From Pseudomonas hydrolytica (lineage in GTDB: Bacteria; Pseudomonadota; Gammaproteobacteria; Pseudomonadales; Pseudomonadaceae): DNA of 64,000 bases. The DNA lies in the NCBI RefSeq assembly GCF_021495345.1, contig NZ_CP099397.1, positions 2,790,001 to 2,854,000 of the forward strand. Reading direction: 5' to 3'. The position numbers and the translations under genes are program-made. Of this stretch, positions 42,055 through 51,506 are shown in pieces. Position 1 is the stretch's first letter. Each line of letters starts with the position of its first letter. The notes under the pieces are model-generated. The model was not told where the DNA came from. It searched no databases and saw only the letters and a list, made by a program, of their open reading frames with translations.

Positions 42055-43899
42055 ATGCTTGCTCTGTTCCAACGAAAACGCTTCTCGCTGGCGACACTCC
42101 CTCCCCAAGCCGGAGACAAGGGCAAAGGGCTGATTCGACCGGAGTCGGCCGCCTCCCTGCTGTCCACCCCTCGTCGTCAACGCCTGCTGGAACACATCTG
42201 GCAGCGCACCTCGCTCTCACGCAAGCATTTCGCCTCGCTCTATCTGGCCCCCTTGCAACGCTATGCCGAGCTGGTTCAGCAATTTCCTGCCTCGGAAGCT
42301 CATCATCATGCGTATCCAGGAGGGATGCTGGATCATGGCCTGGAAATCGTCGCGTATGCGCTCAAGCTGCGGCAATCGTACCTGCTGCCCACCGGCACTA
42401 CACCCGAGGACCAGGTAGTGCAGGCGGAAGCCTGGACCGCCGCCATGGCATACGCCGCACTGCTGCATGACATCGGCAAAGTCGCCGTCGATCTGCATGT
42501 CGAACATGCCGACGGCAGCGTTTGGCACCCCTGGCACGGCCCGCTGACCCACCCCTACCGATTCCGCTACCGGCAGGATCGCGAGTACCGGCTGCACAGC
42601 GCGGCCACGGGCTTGCTGTATCGACAGGTACTCGATGGCGAGATTCTCGACTGGCTCAGCACTTTTCCTCCGCTTTGGTCCGCACTGCTGTACGTCCTGG
42701 CTGGCCAGTACGAACACGCCGGCGTCCTCGGCGAGCTGGTGATGCAGGCCGACCGCGCCTCGGTCGCCCAAGCACTCGGCGGTGATCCCGCACGCGCTAT
42801 GGCGGCCCCGAAACACGCGCTGCAGCGCAAGCTACTCGATGGTCTGCGCTACTTGCTGAAAGAAGAGCTGAAACTCAACCAGCCCCAGGCGTCGGACGGC
42901 TGGCTGACGCAGGACTCTCTGTGGCTCGTCAGCAAGACTGTTTCGGACAAACTGCGCGCGCACCTGCTGGCACAGGGCATCGATGGCATCCCCGCGAACA
43001 ACACTGCCGTCTTCAACGTGTTGCAAGACCATGGCATGCTCCAGCCCACCCCTGACGGCAAGGCGATCTGGCGGGCGACGGTCACCAGCGAGGCCGGCTG
43101 GTCACACACATTCACCCTGCTACGGCTGGCCCCGGCCCTGATCTGGGAAGGTGACGATCGGCCAGAGTCGTTCACCGGCACCGTCGTGATAGAGGCGGAG
43201 CCCAGCGACACCCCCGCCGAACCATCCGCCACACCATCTGCCGATAGCGGTAACACCTCACCGGCGGCGAACGCCGCACCTGCACAACCTGCTGCCCCTG
43301 CGGCCGACAGCGTCGATGCCCTGCTGGCACTGCTCGGTGCCTCTGATACCGAACAGCCCCCACAGGGGCCGGAAGTTGAACCGTCACCAGCAACCTACGT
43401 CGATGAACCATCTGCACCTTCTCAAGAGAGCGATTCAACGTCACCACCGCCCCTTGTTCTTTCTTCCACCGCAGGGGGCGACAACTTGCGGGAACCACCC
43501 TCCGGCGAACATTTCATGGCCTGGCTGCGGCAGCGCATCCAAGGTCGCAAGCTCATCATCAATGACGCAAAGGCCCTGGTGCATACTGTGTCCGGCACAG
43601 CCTTTCTGGTCAGCCCGGGGGTGTTCCAACGCTACGCACAAGAACACCCGCACACAGCAGCATTCGCCAAGCAGGATCAGATGGCAGATTGGCAGTGGGT
43701 GCAAAAACGCTTCGAGAGACTGCAACTGCACCGCAAGCACGACAACGGCCAGAACATCTGGACATGCGACGTGACGGGGCCGCGCAAGTCGCGACGACTG
43801 CATGGCTATCTGCTGAATGACCCCCGCGATCTGTTCGAGGATGCGCCTCCCGATAACCCTTACCTGCAGCTCTCTCGCGCATCCTCCCCTTCCCCCTGA
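42055..43899 (+). CDS. traI: MobH-family relaxase, TraI_2 domain
   Basis: This 614-residue relaxase would nick the ICE origin of transfer and lead the strand through the type IV channel. The TraI_2 domain (about residues 30-330) has the histidine-rich motif at 83-85 followed by GGMLDHGLEI, and the HD-type LLHDIGK motif with His138 and Asp139, which bind the metal. A proline/alanine/serine-rich linker (about 385-480) leads to a C-terminal domain (about 485-600) seen in these relaxases. GGAG six bases before the ATG at 42055 sets the start. No integrase gene follows; the element ends within about 20 bases. Confidence 0.88.
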   Translation: MLALFQRKRFSLATLPPQAGDKGKGLIRPESAASLLSTPRRQRLLEHIWQRTSLSRKHFASLYLAPLQRYAELVQQFPASEAHHHAYPGGMLDHGLEIVAYALKLRQSYLLPTGTTPEDQVVQAEAWTAAMAYAALLHDIGKVAVDLHVEHADGSVWHPWHGPLTHPYRFRYRQDREYRLHSAATGLLYRQVLDGEILDWLSTFPPLWSALLYVLAGQYEHAGVLGELVMQADRASVAQALGGDPARAMAAPKHALQRKLLDGLRYLLKEELKLNQPQASDGWLTQDSLWLVSKTVSDKLRAHLLAQGIDGIPANNTAVFNVLQDHGMLQPTPDGKAIWRATVTSEAGWSHTFTLLRLAPALIWEGDDRPESFTGTVVIEAEPSDTPAEPSATPSADSGNTSPAANAAPAQPAAPAADSVDALLALLGASDTEQPPQGPEVEPSPATYVDEPSAPSQESDSTSPPPLVLSSTAGGDNLREPPSGEHFMAWLRQRIQGRKLIINDAKALVHTVSGTAFLVSPGVFQRYAQEHPHTAAFAKQDQMADWQWVQKRFERLQLHRKHDNGQNIWTCDVTGPRKSRRLHGYLLNDPRDLFEDAPPDNPYLQLSRASSPSP

Positions 43900-43915
43900 T
43901 GGCACCGAGGACATC

Positions 43916-44360
43916 CAGCAGAATCGAGCCAGACGTGACTATCGTCTTGCAGGGCGAAGGTACGAATTTCGCCCGCTGAGGTGCTGTAGTCAGCCCCCGG
44001 GCGAGCAACGCCTGCGCCCAGTCAGCGATTTTTCTGGTTGACGGCCAGGCCGAGCCCGCCTGCAGCCGTGGCTACGACGACACCGATCGCAATCAGCGCC
44101 TTGCGGCGCCCCATATGCCTGGAGTGGACGTCCCGCAGTACGCGGACAGCAAGCTCGCGCTTACCATCACCCTGCAGAGGCGCGAAGCTCTGCACCATCT
44201 GCTCCATGGAGCTCCAGACCTCACGGTGCTGGTCGCTCTGCGCGAGCCAACGTGCCCAGGCCTGGCGGTCTTCCTCCGTCGCATCCTCGTCGCGCAACAA
44301 CACATACCACCGTGCCGCCTGCTTCACGATGGCCTCCTTCGGAGAAGCGCGTCGGAACAT
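43916..44360 (-). pseudogene. Decayed fecR cut by the ICE edge
   Basis: The frame starts at 44360 with a DUF4880 FecR N-domain (KQAARWYVLLRDEDATEEDR) and a membrane segment, then meets a TGA at 44022-44024. Past that stop the same frame continues with clear FecR periplasmic sequence (GADYSTSAGEIRTFALQDD, then SHVWLDSA), and it loses similarity near 43916. The gene is therefore broken twice: by an internal stop and by loss of its 3' two-thirds at the ICE junction. It is an orphan with no sigma gene on its strand. Confidence 0.8.
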
Positions 44361-44444
44361 GCTCAGGCCTCCTCAAGCAACAAACACCTATCCACCGATG
44401 CCGCCAGTGTACCCATATCGCCTGGTAGTACGACTGCTTTATTC

Positions 44445-44463
44445 GACACTGCTTCTCATTTAC
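44445..44463 (-). promoter_or_regulatory. Fur-box-like site before the ECF sigma gene
   Basis: On the minus strand, 13 of 19 bases match the Fur consensus, with an AATGAGAA core often seen before fecI genes. It is 48 bases upstream of the GTG start. Confidence 0.45.
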
Positions 44464-44510
44464 AATCAAGCGCCACTTCCCCCTCGCACACAGCGCCCAC
44501 CGAGTGCATC

Positions 44511-45035
44511 GTGTCTTTCGATCCTGCCAAACCGACACTGCTGTCCACTCTCACTCGCCACTACGAGGATCTCGTCGAACAAGTCCGCCGGCGCTTCGGC
44601 GACCGCAACCTGGCACGCGAGGTGGTTCACGACGTCTGCGTGCAGGTACTCGAACGCGGCGAGAAGGAAGGCGTACGCACGCCGCTGGCGCTTTTGCGCA
44701 AGATTTCCCATGACACCGCGCTGAGCCGCTACCGTAGCGACCGGCGCCGCCAGTCCTGGATCGTCGCCTCGTCGGAGCTGCCGGATGTCGCCTGCGGGGC
44801 CGCGCAGCCGGCGCGTCAGTACGAGGCCGGGAGGGAGTTCGAGCTATTGGTGGAAGCCATCGCAGAACTACCGCCGCGTTGCCAGATGGTCTTCGTCATG
44901 CACAAGATCCACGAACTGCCGCAGACGGAGGTTGCCGCGCGTCTGGACATTTCCCTGAAGACGGTGGAGAAGCACCTGCGCCTGGGCCTGGCGGCTTGCC
45001 GGGAGCGCCTGGGCCGCTGTGAGGTAGCACGATGA
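44511..45035 (+). CDS. ECF sigma factor, FecI-like
   Basis: This 174-residue sigma factor has region 2 (about 10-75, LTRHYEDLVEQVRRRFGD start) and region 4 (about 115-165, LPPRCQMVFVMHKIHEL and the VAARLDISLKTVEKHLR helix-turn-helix). FecI-type sigma factors turn on the adjacent receptor gene after a signal from the receptor through FecR. The start is taken as the GTG at 44511, since the open frame upstream lacks coding character. The stop overlaps the FecR start by four bases. Confidence 0.88.
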   Translation: MSFDPAKPTLLSTLTRHYEDLVEQVRRRFGDRNLAREVVHDVCVQVLERGEKEGVRTPLALLRKISHDTALSRYRSDRRRQSWIVASSELPDVACGAAQPARQYEAGREFELLVEAIAELPPRCQMVFVMHKIHELPQTEVAARLDISLKTVEKHLRLGLAACRERLGRCEVAR

Positions 45036-45874
45036 GCCGCACGACGCCTGGCGAACGCCCCGCCACCCCGGAAGAAGACGCCCTGGCGCGCCACCGTGAG
45101 GAATTGCAGAAGCGCTTCCCACTGCCGGAGCTCGGTTCCAAGCCGCGCAAACGGAGCAAGGCCCTGGGTGCTGTCCTGCTGGTCACGGCCATCGCTGGCG
45201 GGCTGGCCTGGCTCGACCCGGCCTATCAGCGCGAGCAGCGCAGCACCGCCGTCGGCGAACGACAGCCTGTGGAGCTGGCTGATGGCAGCCGCCTGTTGCT
45301 GGACAGCGACAGCCGTATCGAAATCACCTGGCACCTGTTGAGTCGACGCGTCGCACTGCAGCGCGGACAGGCGCTGTTCGATATCGCGCCGGCAAGCTAC
45401 CGGCCGTTCCTGGTGGACGCTGGCACCACCCGCGTCAAGGTGCTGGGCACCCTGTTCAATGTCCGCCGGCTGGAGGGCGACGTACGTGTGACCCTGGCCC
45501 GCGGCAAGGTCGAGGTCGAAGCCCATGGCGATCCGCGCCAGCGCCTGCAGCTCGCCCCCGGACAACAGGTGGACTCACGCCAGGGCGTCCTGCAGGAGGT
45601 CGTCGCCGCCGATACCGAGGCGACTTTCGCCTGGAAGGAGAGCCGCCTGGTGTTCGAACGCACGCCGCTGAGCGAAGCGCTGGCTCTGCTCCAGCACTAC
45701 CGTAGCGCGCCGATCCGGCTGGAGGACCCCGACCTCGGAGCGCTGCCGATCACCGGGGTGTTCGACAGCGACCGCGTGGACGACCTACTGAGCCTGCTGC
45801 CGAACATCCTGCCGGTGGGTCTGCATCACGAGGTCGACGGCAGCGTGCGGGTTGTCGGCAGGCCGGAAAAATAA
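45032..45874 (+). CDS. FecR-family signal transducer with a short N-terminus
   Basis: This 280-residue protein has a short cytoplasmic tail (about 1-44), one membrane helix (about 45-62), a FecR domain (about 75-175 with VELADGSRLLLDSDS) and a C-terminal STN-like part (about 205-280). The usual DUF4880 N-domain with its conserved tryptophan is absent. It should pass the signal from the receptor below to the sigma factor above. Coupled translation with the sigma gene is shown by the ATGA overlap. Confidence 0.85.
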   Translation: MSRTTPGERPATPEEDALARHREELQKRFPLPELGSKPRKRSKALGAVLLVTAIAGGLAWLDPAYQREQRSTAVGERQPVELADGSRLLLDSDSRIEITWHLLSRRVALQRGQALFDIAPASYRPFLVDAGTTRVKVLGTLFNVRRLEGDVRVTLARGKVEVEAHGDPRQRLQLAPGQQVDSRQGVLQEVVAADTEATFAWKESRLVFERTPLSEALALLQHYRSAPIRLEDPDLGALPITGVFDSDRVDDLLSLLPNILPVGLHHEVDGSVRVVGRPEK

Positions 45875-45948
45875 TTTCGCCCGCGGGTAGGGTTTCGGGT
45901 TTCTCGTGGCGGCTTGCTGTAAAAGCCAATCACAAAGGAAATCGATAT

Positions 45949-48393
45949 ATGCCCCCTTCCTACCGGCAGCGCGGCCTGCGCCTGTCTATGCTCACCTGCG
46001 GTCTGCTCCTCGCCCTGTCGGCCCAGGGTCAGGACAAGGTCAACCTGGATCTGCCAGCCACCAGCCTGGACAAGGCGGTCAACGATCTGGCACAGCAGGC
46101 GTCCGTGCAGATCATCTTCGCCAGCGACGCTGGTGCAGGCCAGCAGACCCCCGCATTGAAAGGCCACTACACGCCCCAGGAGGCGCTCCAGCAGTTGCTG
46201 CAACACAGCGGCCTGGAGGTCAGAATGCAAGACCAACGCACCTTCCTGATCGTCCCTGCCCAACCTGAAACGGCCACCATCGTGCCATCCGTCAGCGATA
46301 GTCCGATGGAGTTGGCCCCCCTGGAAGTCACCGTATCGCGCACCAGCAGCGAACTGGTATCGGCCACCCGGCAGACTGTCGTCATCGAGCACGCCCAACT
46401 GGAAGAACTGCGCCAAGGCTCCGACAGTCTCGCCACGATCCTGGCCAAGGTAGTGCCGGGTATGGCCGACTCCAGCCGAACCATAACCGACTATGGGCAA
46501 ACCCTGCGCGGACGCAACATGCTGGTACTGGTGGACGGCGTCCCCCTGAACACCAACCGCGATTCGGCGCGCAACCTGGCGAACATCGACCCGGCGCAGA
46601 TAGAACGTGTCGAGGTGCTGCGCGGCAGCAACGCGATCTATGGTGCCGGTGCCACCGGCGGCATCGTTTCGCTGACCACCCGGCCGGCCGGCGGCGAGTC
46701 GCGCGCGACGACCAGCCTGACCGCCACCACACCGCTGACCCGGCTGGGCTCGGACGGTCTCGGTGGACAACTCCAGCACTATGTCGCCGGTTCCAGGGAA
46801 CGGATCGACTACGCCTTCGACTTCGGGGCCAGGCACATCGGTGCGTCCTACGACGCCAACGGACACCGCATTGCCCCTGAGCCAAGCCAGGGCGACCTCT
46901 TCGACTCGAACGCCTACAACATCGGCGGCAAGCTCAGCCTGCGCCTCGACGAGAACCAGCGTATCCAGCTCTCGGCCAGCCACTACGACGCCAAGCAGGA
47001 CACCGACTACGCCTCCGATCCCTCGGTTACCGCACTGCCGCCCGGCTCGGTGCCGGCCAAGCCACTCAAGGGGCTGTCGCTGGACAAGCAGAATCGCATC
47101 CAGAACACCCTGGTCAACCTCGACTATGAGCATCAGGATCTGCTCGGCAGTCTGCTCTCGGCGCAGCTCTATTATCGCGACTACTTCACCCGCTTCACTC
47201 CGTTCGATGCCCGCGCAGTCGCCACGCGCGGTGGCAACGTCGACCAGGTGACCCAGAATACCGAGGTATTCGGCAGCCGCCTTACACTGCGCACGCCGTT
47301 GGGTGACAGCGGCAGCACCGAGCTGCTTTGGGGTGGAGACTTCAACCAGGAGCGCAGCGACATGCCCCTGGACGTGTTCGACCCGAATGCCTACGACGCC
47401 AGCGGTGGCCGGGTATTCGACAAGATCGGCAAGCTGACCTACATGCCGCCGCTGACTACCCGCAGCGCGGGTGCCTTCGCCCAACTACAGCATCGCTTCA
47501 ACGAGCAGTGGTCGGTGGATGGCGGCCTGCGCTACGAGTACTCGACCGCGGAGTTCGACGACTTCGTCCCGCTCTCCGAATCCCGAGCGACCGACCCCGC
47601 CACGGTAAGCGGCGGCAAGGTCAGCTACGACGCCGTGCTGGCGAACATCGGCGTGGCCTACTCGCCTGTGCTCGGACAGGAGCTCTATGCCTCCTTCAGC
47701 CAGGGCTTCCAGTTGCCGGACATGGGTATACAGCTGCGCAACGCACGCAGGGGCTTCGACATCGACTCCTCGGATCTGGAGCCGGTGAAAACCAACAACT
47801 ACGAGCTCGGCTGGCGCGGTGACGTCGGCAGCAACACGCTCGGTTCGCTGGCGCTGTTCTACACCACCTCGAAACTGGGTGACGTGCAGAGCTTCAACAA
47901 CGGCCTGGTCCTGACACGAACCAAGGAGCGCATCTATGGCGTCGAAGGCAGCGTCGACTGGTTGACCGACGACGAGACTTGGGGAGCCGGTGGCACCCTG
48001 ACCTGGATGCGCGGGCGCGAGAAGCCCGACGGTGGGGACTGGCAGGACATGACGGGTTACCGCGTCGCGCCGATGAAATTGACCGCCTACGCGCAGTACA
48101 AACCGAGCGCAGAGTGGAGCAATCGGCTGCAGGTCACCTTCTTCGATTCGGACGATTACCGTCTCAACGGCGTCGACAGCTTCGGCCGGCACAAGGTCAG
48201 CGGCTATACCACGGTGGATCTGATCAGCCAGTACCGCCTGAGTGACAACGATCAGATCAGCGTGGGCATCCAGAATCTGTTCAACCGCGACTACTACCCG
48301 CTCTACAGTCAGCTACTGCGCAATAACAACAACACGAGCCACCTACCTGCGGCCGGGACGGTTCTGACAACGACCTACACGCACAATTGGTGA
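45949..48393 (+). CDS. TonB-dependent siderophore receptor with STN signalling domain
   Basis: This 814-residue receptor has a signal peptide (about 1-27), an N-terminal STN domain (about 30-105, NLDLPATSLDKAVNDLAQQA) that contacts FecR, a plug (about 130-250 with IERVEVLRGSNAIYGAGATGG) and a barrel ending in tryptophan. It completes a FecI-FecR-FecA type cell-surface signalling unit with the two genes before it. The barrel shares features with hydroxamate and aerobactin-type receptors, but the ligand is not certain. A hairpin follows. Confidence 0.88.
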   Translation: MPPSYRQRGLRLSMLTCGLLLALSAQGQDKVNLDLPATSLDKAVNDLAQQASVQIIFASDAGAGQQTPALKGHYTPQEALQQLLQHSGLEVRMQDQRTFLIVPAQPETATIVPSVSDSPMELAPLEVTVSRTSSELVSATRQTVVIEHAQLEELRQGSDSLATILAKVVPGMADSSRTITDYGQTLRGRNMLVLVDGVPLNTNRDSARNLANIDPAQIERVEVLRGSNAIYGAGATGGIVSLTTRPAGGESRATTSLTATTPLTRLGSDGLGGQLQHYVAGSRERIDYAFDFGARHIGASYDANGHRIAPEPSQGDLFDSNAYNIGGKLSLRLDENQRIQLSASHYDAKQDTDYASDPSVTALPPGSVPAKPLKGLSLDKQNRIQNTLVNLDYEHQDLLGSLLSAQLYYRDYFTRFTPFDARAVATRGGNVDQVTQNTEVFGSRLTLRTPLGDSGSTELLWGGDFNQERSDMPLDVFDPNAYDASGGRVFDKIGKLTYMPPLTTRSAGAFAQLQHRFNEQWSVDGGLRYEYSTAEFDDFVPLSESRATDPATVSGGKVSYDAVLANIGVAYSPVLGQELYASFSQGFQLPDMGIQLRNARRGFDIDSSDLEPVKTNNYELGWRGDVGSNTLGSLALFYTTSKLGDVQSFNNGLVLTRTKERIYGVEGSVDWLTDDETWGAGGTLTWMRGREKPDGGDWQDMTGYRVAPMKLTAYAQYKPSAEWSNRLQVTFFDSDDYRLNGVDSFGRHKVSGYTTVDLISQYRLSDNDQISVGIQNLFNRDYYPLYSQLLRNNNNTSHLPAAGTVLTTTYTHNW

Positions 48394-48417
48394 TACCGCT
48401 GCCGTGAGACGCAGCAA

Positions 48418-48448
48418 GGGTGCTGATGCGTTCAGCTCATCAGCACCC
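48418..48448 (+). terminator. Hairpin after the siderophore receptor gene
   Basis: GGGTGCTGATG (48418-48428) pairs perfectly over 11 bp with CATCAGCACCC (48438-48448), 25 bases past the stop, with a 9-base loop. The downstream bases are not T-rich. Confidence 0.65.
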
Positions 48449-48483
48449 TCTACGTGGACGGTCGCGGGTAATCGCTTTTTCCC

Positions 48484-48801
48484 TCAGCTACCGACCTTGC
48501 ACGCGCTGCTACCGTTTTCTACCGCTACTGTTCTTTGCGCTACCGTCAAAGGCTTCGCGATTCTACCTTCTCGGATCGCCTCAAGGTGCTCGGCACTCAT
48601 CACGTCATAACGCCATAGGGTCATAGAATCTTTGCGGCAGTACGTGAAGCTGAATGGGTATCTGGTTTCAACAACCCGGGCGTCGGTGACACCATTCTTG
48701 TCCAGTTCCTTGTTCGCCCATTTCGAAAAGTCTGGGGGAGCTGCTCCAGCGATAGTGGGTATCAGCATGGTCGCCATAAGGGCTGCTTTCAAAATACTCA
48801 A
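48484..48801 (-). CDS. Small secreted protein of unknown function
   Basis: This 105-residue protein has a signal peptide (about 1-20, AGA-AP) and two cysteines (near residues 55 and 101) that could form a disulfide in the periplasm. The start is a TTG with AAGGAG six bases upstream; an ATG eight codons later has no ribosome site. No domain was recognised. About 170 bases separate it from the LTA-synthase-like gene, and no partner is obvious. Confidence 0.65.
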   Translation of the reverse strand: MSILKAALMATMLIPTIAGAAPPDFSKWANKELDKNGVTDARVVETRYPFSFTYCRKDSMTLWRYDVMSAEHLEAIREGRIAKPLTVAQRTVAVENGSSACKVGS

Positions 48802-48975
48802 ACTCGACTCCTTCTCGTGTAGTAGCCGACGATTCCCAACTCCCTAAATTCACATAGAGGGATCGTGATCGATCCTGATAAAGCTGGGCCGTGCCTGCTG
48901 GCAAGCATACCAGCAGGCCCATGCTGAGTTTCGCTCGCCATCCCCCTGCTTCATGCACGCAGGGGCCCACACGCC

Positions 48976-51087
48976 TCAATGCTCCCGCGCCGCCGTTTCC
49001 CGAACGGTTGGACGCGAAGCGGCGCTGTCAGCGACACCTGCGGTGTTGTCGAGCAGGCTGCCGGTAGCGGTCTGCAGGTAGGCTGGCAAGTACTCACCCA
49101 GGCCGTCATCCGGCTCAGTGGCAGGCAGCAGATCGACCTGTGGCTGCCGGCCCAGTTGATAGCGGTACAGGCGTGCCGGCATGTCCTTGGGTTTCACCAA
49201 GATGCGTTCGCCCTTGAGCATGGCGACGGTCTGGTCGCTGCCCGAGGGTTTGATGATGGCGAAACCGGGATCATCGGCGGGCAGGCTCAAGAGATCGCGC
49301 CCCCAGCACTGGTGACGCGCCACGCCCCCCAGTCGCCCCATGATGGTCGGCACGATATCCACCTGGCTGCCGACCGTGTCCCGGCTCGTCCCGAAGGTCT
49401 GCTGGATGCCTGGAGCGATCAGCAGCAGCGGCACATGGAAACGGTACAGATCCATCTCCGTCAGTTGCTCGTGCGCACCGAAGCCATGGTCGCCCACCAC
49501 CACGAACAGGGTGTCGTTGAAGTACGGTGCCTTCCAAGCCTTCTCGAAGAACTGCCCCAACGCCCAGTCGGCATAACGCATCGCCGTCAGGTGCTCGTCG
49601 AGCGAGCCATGCCCCTTGACCGGCTCGACCGGCAGAACGCTCGGCAGCGCATAGGGGGTATGGTTGGAAAGCGTCTGCAACAAGGCATAAAAGGGCTTCT
49701 GCGGATCTTGCTTGAGCAACTCCTCGGCGGCCCGGTCGAACATGTCCTGGTCAGACACTCCCCAGGTCGGGTCGGACACCACCGGATCGACGAAATCGTG
49801 GCGCCCGATAAAGCGCGTCATGCCCTGGTTGCTGAAGAAACCACGCTGGTTGTCCCAGGCGAAGTCGCCGTTGTAGACGTACAGGTCGTCGTAACCGCGC
49901 GTACTGAGCAACTGGGCCAGACCGGAGAATTGATGCCCGCCCTCCGGCGTCTGCATCAGGTACTCGAAGCCAGGCAGGTTGGGGAAACAGGCCATGCTGG
50001 CGAACATGCCCTGATGGGTATGGGTGCCATTGGCGAAGAAGCGCTTGAACAGCAGGCCTTCTGCGGCCAGACGGTCGAAGTTGGGCGTGATGCCAGCATC
50101 GCTTCCCAGGGCGCCGACGAAGTGGCCGGCGAAGCTCTCCATCAGGATGACTACCACATTGCGGATGGGCAGGTGCGTGCCCTGCGGCGGCAGGAAGTCC
50201 CGGCGCAGTGCCGCCGTATCCTGATCGACCAGTTGCTCGTGATCGGTCAGCAGCAGTTCGCGCGTCAGCACTATCGCCTGCTCGACAGGCATACTGGGTT
50301 TCCAGACCTTGCTGCTATCGTCGGCGTATCGGCTCCTGGCCGCGGTATACAGGCTGAGCGTGCCATTGAGCCCCAGGTGGTTGGCGAACACCGACTCGGT
50401 GGTAAAAGCATCGCCCCAGCGCAACGGCGGCCCCTGCCGCAGGGTGCCACGCGCGGCCAATACCGCGAGCACCAGGCACAGCAGCAGAACCAGCCCCTGG
50501 TTCAGGTACTGGATCGTCGGCTGCTCTGGCCGCACCGAGGTACATATTCTACGAGTGGCCTGGTCGATCCGCGAGAGCGCCAGGAAGAAGGTGGCGCTCA
50601 GCAAGCCCCAGGCCAGCAGCAGACGCAACACGGGGAAGCCATGCCAGAGCATGCTCAGCACGGTTCCCGGGTCTTCCTGCAGGTACTGGAACACCAGGGT
50701 GTTCAGACGTTGATGGAACTCCCGGTAGAAGTTCAGCTCGATCATGCCGAGCAGGATCACCAGGCTGGCGCATACGCCCAGCCACAGGCGCTGCCATGAG
50801 CGTCGGATCATCGCCGGACGATAGACCAGCGCCAGCACGAGCGGAGCGCAGATGTAGACCACCAGGCGCAGGTCGAAGCGCACGCCATTGAAGAAAGCTT
50901 CGGCCAGGCTGCCCCACCCGGTAGTCCCGATCAACTCGCGGTTGAACAGTAATAGTGCCAGGCGCAGCAACGTCATCAGTAGCAACAGCGAGAAGACAGC
51001 GGCGGACAGAAAAGCCAGATGCTCGCGTAGCCCGATTCCGGCTATGGCACGAGATCCGGCAGCGTTTGCAGGAGAACTGCGCGTCAT
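48976..51087 (-). CDS. LTA-synthase family membrane phosphotransferase
   Basis: This 703-residue protein has five or so N-terminal membrane helices (to about residue 215) and a periplasmic sulfatase/alkaline-phosphatase fold (about 305-640). The metal and nucleophile region reads VVVILMESFAGHFVG, then a threonine-rich GTHTHQG segment, and later VVVGDHGFGAH. Such enzymes move phosphoglycerol or similar groups from lipids to sugars; in Gram-negative bacteria the acceptor is often a periplasmic glucan or an envelope lipid. It lies last in the colR to dgkA minus-strand row, so the kinase could recycle the diacylglycerol that it releases. Confidence 0.82.
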   Translation of the reverse strand: MTRSSPANAAGSRAIAGIGLREHLAFLSAAVFSLLLLMTLLRLALLLFNRELIGTTGWGSLAEAFFNGVRFDLRLVVYICAPLVLALVYRPAMIRRSWQRLWLGVCASLVILLGMIELNFYREFHQRLNTLVFQYLQEDPGTVLSMLWHGFPVLRLLLAWGLLSATFFLALSRIDQATRRICTSVRPEQPTIQYLNQGLVLLLCLVLAVLAARGTLRQGPPLRWGDAFTTESVFANHLGLNGTLSLYTAARSRYADDSSKVWKPSMPVEQAIVLTRELLLTDHEQLVDQDTAALRRDFLPPQGTHLPIRNVVVILMESFAGHFVGALGSDAGITPNFDRLAAEGLLFKRFFANGTHTHQGMFASMACFPNLPGFEYLMQTPEGGHQFSGLAQLLSTRGYDDLYVYNGDFAWDNQRGFFSNQGMTRFIGRHDFVDPVVSDPTWGVSDQDMFDRAAEELLKQDPQKPFYALLQTLSNHTPYALPSVLPVEPVKGHGSLDEHLTAMRYADWALGQFFEKAWKAPYFNDTLFVVVGDHGFGAHEQLTEMDLYRFHVPLLLIAPGIQQTFGTSRDTVGSQVDIVPTIMGRLGGVARHQCWGRDLLSLPADDPGFAIIKPSGSDQTVAMLKGERILVKPKDMPARLYRYQLGRQPQVDLLPATEPDDGLGEYLPAYLQTATGSLLDNTAGVADSAASRPTVRETAAREH

Positions 51088-51122
51088 GAATGCACGACCT
51101 TAAAAACGACAGATGAGAGGAG

Positions 51123-51506
51123 TTAAAGCAGGATCAAGGCCCAGGTCAGGGCGATCATCGTCAAGGCGATGAATTGCGCTGCGCTGCCCATGTCCTTGGC
51201 CTGTTTCGACAGCGGGTGAATGCTCAGGGAAATACGGTCGACGGTCGCCTCGATGGCCGAGTTGAGCAGTTCCACCACCAGCGCCAGCATCGGCACGAGG
51301 ATCAGCAGCAACCGCTCGCCGCGCGTCACATCGACCAGGCAGGCTAGTGGCAGCAACAGCCCATTGAGCAGCAACAGCTGGCGAAAGGCGGCCTCGCCGC
51401 GATACGCCGCCTGCAGGCCGGCCAGCGAATAACCGGCGGCGCGCAGAATGCGCCCAAGCCCGCTGCGACCCTTGAATGAGAGCGCATCCAGATTGTCGCC
51501 ACTCAT
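51123..51506 (-). CDS. dgkA: Diacylglycerol kinase
   Basis: This 127-residue inner-membrane enzyme has three helices and the DgkA signature ELLNSAIEATVDRIS (about residues 80-95). It phosphorylates diacylglycerol to phosphatidate, recovering the by-product of phosphoethanolamine and phosphoglycerol transfer. The ATG at 51506 has GGAGGG ten bases upstream and overlaps the kinase stop; a GTG three codons earlier is less likely. The presence of EptA and two LTA-synthase-like enzymes nearby makes such recycling sensible here. Confidence 0.92.
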   Translation of the reverse strand: MSGDNLDALSFKGRSGLGRILRAAGYSLAGLQAAYRGEAAFRQLLLLNGLLLPLACLVDVTRGERLLLILVPMLALVVELLNSAIEATVDRISLSIHPLSKQAKDMGSAAQFIALTMIALTWALILL

